From the NCBI GenBank assembly GCA_003024985.2, contig PXIH01S0001508.1: 10,054 nt of DNA. One strand, written 5' to 3'. The position numbers and the translations under genes were made by a program. Shown in pieces: positions 7,107-10,054 of this stretch. The DNA is from Euperipatoides rowelli. Lineage: Eukaryota; Onychophora; Udeonychophora; Euonychophora; Peripatopsidae. Below the pieces are notes generated by a model that saw only the letters and a program-made list of their open reading frames with translations, did no database searches and was not told where the DNA came from. The stretch's first letter is position 1. The number at the start of each line of letters is the position of its first letter.

Positions 7107-8128
7107 AGCCAAAATTAATAATGCAATTTAAAATTGATTGATTTTAATGAGGGATGGGTGTAAACACAAACTCAGGACACACTATTTACCATAAACTATT
7201 CATTTCAAATTCTAGATTAGCAAAATTTTTATCCCAAACCAAGCAAATAATTGATTTTGGTCAGATTCTGTTATCAATAAGGCTAACGGTAGTAAGTTGA
7301 AATTATTTGGATCGGCGCTCAGCAAATATTATTTCACCTATATATTATCCTAGGTTTTAGGGTTATAGTAAGGTTAGGACTGTAAAGAAAATATACTAAT
7401 TCCACATGCTACTATGTTTTAGTTGTCGCACGATTCCTAACATTATGTTGGTGGGCAGTTAACGGAATCTGATCTAGATTTCTTTTTTAGTGGGGATGAG
7501 TAACAGTCATTTTACAATGCCCTTATATACCGGTACCGTCTTAGAATCATAGCTTATTAAGGCATTTGCTAATTTATTGACTTAGTAATGTAATCCGGGC
7601 ATTGCAAAAAGTCTGTGATGGGCCTCTATATATTTAATGGAGGGCCGGCAGAAAGTAGGTGTTGTTAGTACCAGGCACCTGAACGCCAATGAAAAGAGAC
7701 CCCCGTCCAGCAAAAATAATTGTAATTTTTAAAAAAATTAAAGTAATAAATAGTAAGAATTGTTATCAAATTATCGATTGTCTAAAAAAAAGTTTGTTAA
7801 ATCATTTAAAGTGATTCATATGGGCCTCTTTTATATTTTATATACAGTAGTTGTAACCCTAAAATATTTGTGTGTAGGCTACTCTATTTGTATGGACGTT
7901 AGAAAAAATATGAAATAGCAATTATTATTACCATTTAGTAATCAATCTTCCTGACCTTGTTTATGCAAATCGATCTATGACCTAAAAAACTTAATTTTTT
8001 ATCAAAAGTAGCCTAGTCCAGTAATTTTTAATTATTTTATATTTTACAGAAATAAATTTTTAATGTTCCACATACAATGTTAGTGGACCCCCATTATGCC
8101 TAGACTTTTTGCATATGCCACCCACACC
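7107..8128. other. AT-rich non-coding stretch with a less AT-rich island near 7600-7710
   Basis: No gene is recognisable. Around 7600-7710 the composition is more balanced, with GGGCCTC...GAGGGCC and AGGTG...CACCT as imperfect palindromes. It could be the edge of an old repeat, but I cannot identify one. Short TTAGGG-like words near 7350-7378 may belong to the neighbouring repeat family. Confidence 0.55.
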
Positions 8129-8400
8129 ACTAGGTTTAGTGTTAGGACATATTGTGCAGTTCATTTATTTTATGGCTTAGGGTTAGGGAATATTGTCATT
8201 CATATAAATTGTTTTAGGGTCAGGATTCAGGAAACGTTTTGGGTTCACTTATTTATTGATTTAGGGTCAGAGAATATTATGGTACTCATTTATTCATTTA
8301 GGTTGTGGCACATTGTGAGATTCACTTATTGCATTCAGATTAGGGCATATTGGATTCCCTTTTTCGGTTTATGGCTGGTGTATATTGTAATGTTTACTTA
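8129..8400. repeat. Degenerate tandem array, about 7-8 units of 31-45 bp
   Basis: Units begin near 8129, 8160, 8199, 8244, 8286, 8321, 8355 and 8393. A typical unit reads TTCA(C/T)TTATT, a short spacer, TTTAGGGT(T/C)AGGG, then (A/C)ATATTGT. One unit contains two perfect TTAGGG steps (8178-8189). The 101-codon open frame across 8096-8401 owes its internal repeats to this array and is not considered a gene. Confidence 0.75.
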
Positions 8401-8797
8401 ATGCATTAGGAATGTGACACATCTCCTCAGTTCCAAAACCAAGTTTGAACTTATATATTTTTAAATATAGTTTTAACTAGCAGTTTCTATCATTCTAAGA
8501 TGAAAAAAAAAATTTTTTTTTAATTTTTTGAAATGAAAAAGGGGGGGGGGGGGGGTAACTGGGAGCATGTGTCACATGTAATACATTTTTCTTTAAGGAA
8601 ACAAAAAGTCAATGCTTAAATTTTTAAAGTATAATAATTTTAAGCTTATTATGATTGTAAACCTTCTCTATAACAATAAGAGAAAATTTAAACTTTATGA
8701 CAGTATATTGTACACTATATTAAATTTAATACCTGTATATCTGGAGCTAGACAAATTTCACTGCCAGGCCCCAAAGAATTTCACCTCAATAAAAACG
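8401..8797. other. Non-coding stretch with homopolymer runs
   Basis: Contains an A10T9 palindrome (8503-8521), a G15 run (8541-8555) and a CATGTG-T-CACATG palindrome (8566-8578). No gene is recognisable; the open frame starting at 8612 runs into the repeat block and its G run, and looks accidental. Confidence 0.65.
8503..8555. repeat. A10T9 palindrome followed by G15 homopolymer
   Basis: A runs 8503-8512, T runs 8513-8521, and after 19 nt a G run spans 8541-8555. Homopolymers this long are length-unstable and error-prone in sequencing, so the exact lengths are doubtful. Confidence 0.85.
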
Positions 8798-9634
8798 GCC
8801 AATATATTAATCACCAGGGGGGGGGGAGGGGGAGACATTTGTTGTGTCATGCGGGACCATCATCACTGGTGCACTCGCTCCTAATTCACTGTTACCAATA
8901 ATATCGGCACTTCACTTCACAAATTTATTCATTTTAAATAAAACTGTTTTGTTTTAAACCAAGAAATTCGAAAAAATAATTTAAGAAACGTTGGGAATTG
9001 AAATTGCAACGCGGAATTTTAAATAATTTAAGCGGGAAGCAAAATCAATATGAACGGGTTGATGGGAATATTATTAGACATTCATTATTAGAAATTCAAA
9101 TTTCTGCAAGGGAGGAATTTGTCCCCCTGAATCAAAATTTAAGGGGAATTTCTCAACTTTGCGGGGCAATGGTAACAAAGTAAACATATACTGTAAACAT
9201 GGACATTTGCTGGGGTNGCCAATATATTAATCATCGGGATTGGAAGGCATATGTTGTGTGGCCATCATCGATGGTGCACTTGCTCCTAATTCACTGTTAC
9301 CAATAATATTGGCACTTCGCTTTGATTTTATCACAAATTTATCCATTTTAAATAAAACTGTTTTGTTTTATAAACCAAGAAATTTGGAAAAAGAATTTAA
9401 GAAACGTTGAGAATTGAGATTGCAATGCGGAATTTGAAATAATTTAGGTGGGAAGCAAAATCATCATGAAAGGGTTGATGGGAATATTATTAGACATTCA
9501 TTATTAGAAATTAAAATTTCTACAAGGGGGGGATTTGCTCACCTTAATCAAAATTTAAGGGGAATTTCTCAACTTTGAGGGGGCAATGGTAACAAAGTAA
9601 ACATATACTGTAAACATGGGCATCTTCGGGGTAG
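8798..9634. repeat. Tandem duplication of a ~420-bp unit (copies A and B)
   Basis: Copy A spans 8798-9217 and copy B 9218 to about 9634. Both start GCCAATATATTAATCA, continue through CCTAATTCACTGTTACCAATAATAT, AAATAAAACTGTTTTGTTTTA, AAGAAACGTTG, GGGAATATTATTAGACATTC, and end GGTAACAAAGTAAACATATACTGTAAACATGG. They differ by substitutions and small indels, for example about 12 extra nt in B near 9320. Neither copy holds a conserved reading frame: the 61-codon frame of A (8998-9183) meets a TGA in B at 9435-9437. It is not recognised as a known transposon and no terminal inverted repeats are apparent. Confidence 0.93.
9217..9217. other. Ambiguous base (N) at the A/B repeat junction
   Basis: The only N in the window lies between the GGGGT that ends copy A and the GCC that starts copy B. 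Confidence 0.99.
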
Positions 9635-9968
9635 GGGGGGAGGTGAAAATTTAGACCAACCAAAAATGTAGGTATTTAATATAAAGTTGCAAGAGGGAAG
9701 TAACAAGTTCCTCCCCCCCCCCTGAAAAATTAAATAAAACAAAAATGTAGATCTATATAAAGCTGGTAACAAAGTAAACATATATTGTAAACATGGGCAT
9801 CTGCAGGGGGAGGGGGAGGTGAAAGGGAACTGGCACCCTCTCCCCTGGAAAAATTAGACCTACCAAAAATGTATGTATTTAATATAAAGTTGCAAGAGGG
9901 AAGTAACAAGTTCCTCCCCCCCCCTTGAAAAATTAAATAAAACAAAAATGTAGATCTATATAAAGCTG
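9588..9968. repeat. Nested tandem duplication of a 177/204-bp unit (copies C and D)
   Basis: Copy C (9588-9764) and copy D (9765-9968) both start GGTAACAAAGTAAACATATA, which is also the tail of copies A and B (9171 and 9588). Both continue with a G-rich run, GACC(A/T)ACCAAAAATGTA, TTTAATATAAAGTTGCAAGA, GGGAAGTAACAAGTTCCTC plus a C run, and end in AATGTAGATCTATATAAAGC. D carries roughly 27 extra nt after GGTGAAAGGG. The two minus-strand open frames here (9569-9781, 9730-9972) share a long identical peptide only because the DNA is duplicated. Confidence 0.95.
9634..9924. repeat. G-run/C-run inverted repeats inside copies C and D
   Basis: In C, GGGGGGGAGG (9634-9643) can pair with CCTCCCCCCC (9710-9719). 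In D, GGGGGAGG (9812-9819) can pair with CCTCCCCC (9913-9920). The runs are therefore kept as complementary partners in both copies. Run lengths may be unreliable. Confidence 0.65.
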
Positions 9969-10054
9969 GCATTCTTTAATAATATTACAAGTGTGAAGTA
10001 TCAAAAGTTCCATACAACTAAAAAAAAGCTTATTTAAAAAATAAAAATTCCTTC

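Noticed and set aside
8178-8189. TTAGGGTTAGGG as an interstitial telomere repeat
   Set aside because: Only two steps, and they are part of a longer ~40-bp unit that otherwise differs from telomere repeats.
8096-8401. 101-codon open frame with hydrophobic, repetitive peptide
   Set aside because: It coincides with the degenerate ~40-bp DNA repeat array; the peptide repetition follows the DNA repeat, and no family is recognisable.
8998-9183. 61-codon open frame in repeat copy A
   Set aside because: The corresponding frame in copy B has a TGA at 9435-9437 after only seven codons, and it starts at TTG, so it is not conserved.
9569-9972. Two minus-strand open frames sharing a near-identical peptide
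   Set aside because: The shared peptide is explained by the C/D DNA duplication, and the frames run through homopolymer tracts of doubtful length.
1-10054. CRISPR array, tRNA genes, or a bacterial-style defence or operon system
   Set aside because: No regularly spaced identical repeats with unique spacers, no A/B-box or cloverleaf pattern noticed on either strand, and no intact multi-gene coding layout.

Overview
The window looks like non-genic nuclear DNA from an animal, probably an aquatic invertebrate deuterostome or a fish. This placement is an inference from texture only. The DNA is strongly AT-rich, has no compact bacterial gene layout, carries homopolymer runs and CA/TA microsatellites, holds a decayed Ty3/Gypsy retrotransposon, and is enriched in the words TAGGCTA/TAGCCTA. 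I find no intact protein-coding gene, no tRNA or rRNA gene and no CRISPR array. The ORFs of 60-100 codons scattered through it look like chance or repeat-derived frames.

Region 1 (1 to about 2781) is the 3' part of a dead Ty3/Gypsy LTR retrotransposon on the + strand, cut off on the left by the window edge. In order it holds the end of the reverse transcriptase, RNase H, the integrase (zinc-binding region, split DDE core, C-terminal domain), a 20-nt polypurine tract and a 3' LTR of about 0.7 kb. Frameshifts and stops break every domain, yet nearly all catalytic landmarks can still be read across two or three frames. A perfect 34-bp inverted duplication with a 5-nt loop sits inside the integrase core. 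The LTR contains a degenerate ~130-bp tandem duplication, six GGAAGT motifs, two ETS/CRE-like composite sites and one YY1-like site.

Region 2 (about 2782-8797) is AT-rich intergenic or intronic DNA with small repeats: two short perfect hairpins (3085-3302), a C11/(CA)8 microsatellite, a ~37-46-bp minisatellite at 4779-4925, a 19-bp-spaced direct repeat at 6166-6196, a probable small hAT-like non-autonomous element at 6524-6715, and a degenerate ~35-45-bp repeat array at 8129-8400 with an outlying unit near 7040-7106. An A10T9 palindrome followed by a G15 run lies at 8503-8555.

Region 3 (8798-9968) is a nested tandem repeat block. Two ~420-bp copies (A, B) are followed by two ~177/204-bp copies (C, D) that begin with the same sequence that ends A and B. 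The window's only ambiguous base (N at 9217) lies exactly at the A/B junction. A differs from B at several sites where A has CpG and B has TpG, suggesting methylation-driven decay.

No genes work together here. The functional remnants are those of the dead retroelement, whose LTR is the only plausible regulatory sequence. I found no convincing evidence of a new biological system. The strongest observations are the perfect hairpin in the integrase, the motif-dense LTR and the nested repeat block.
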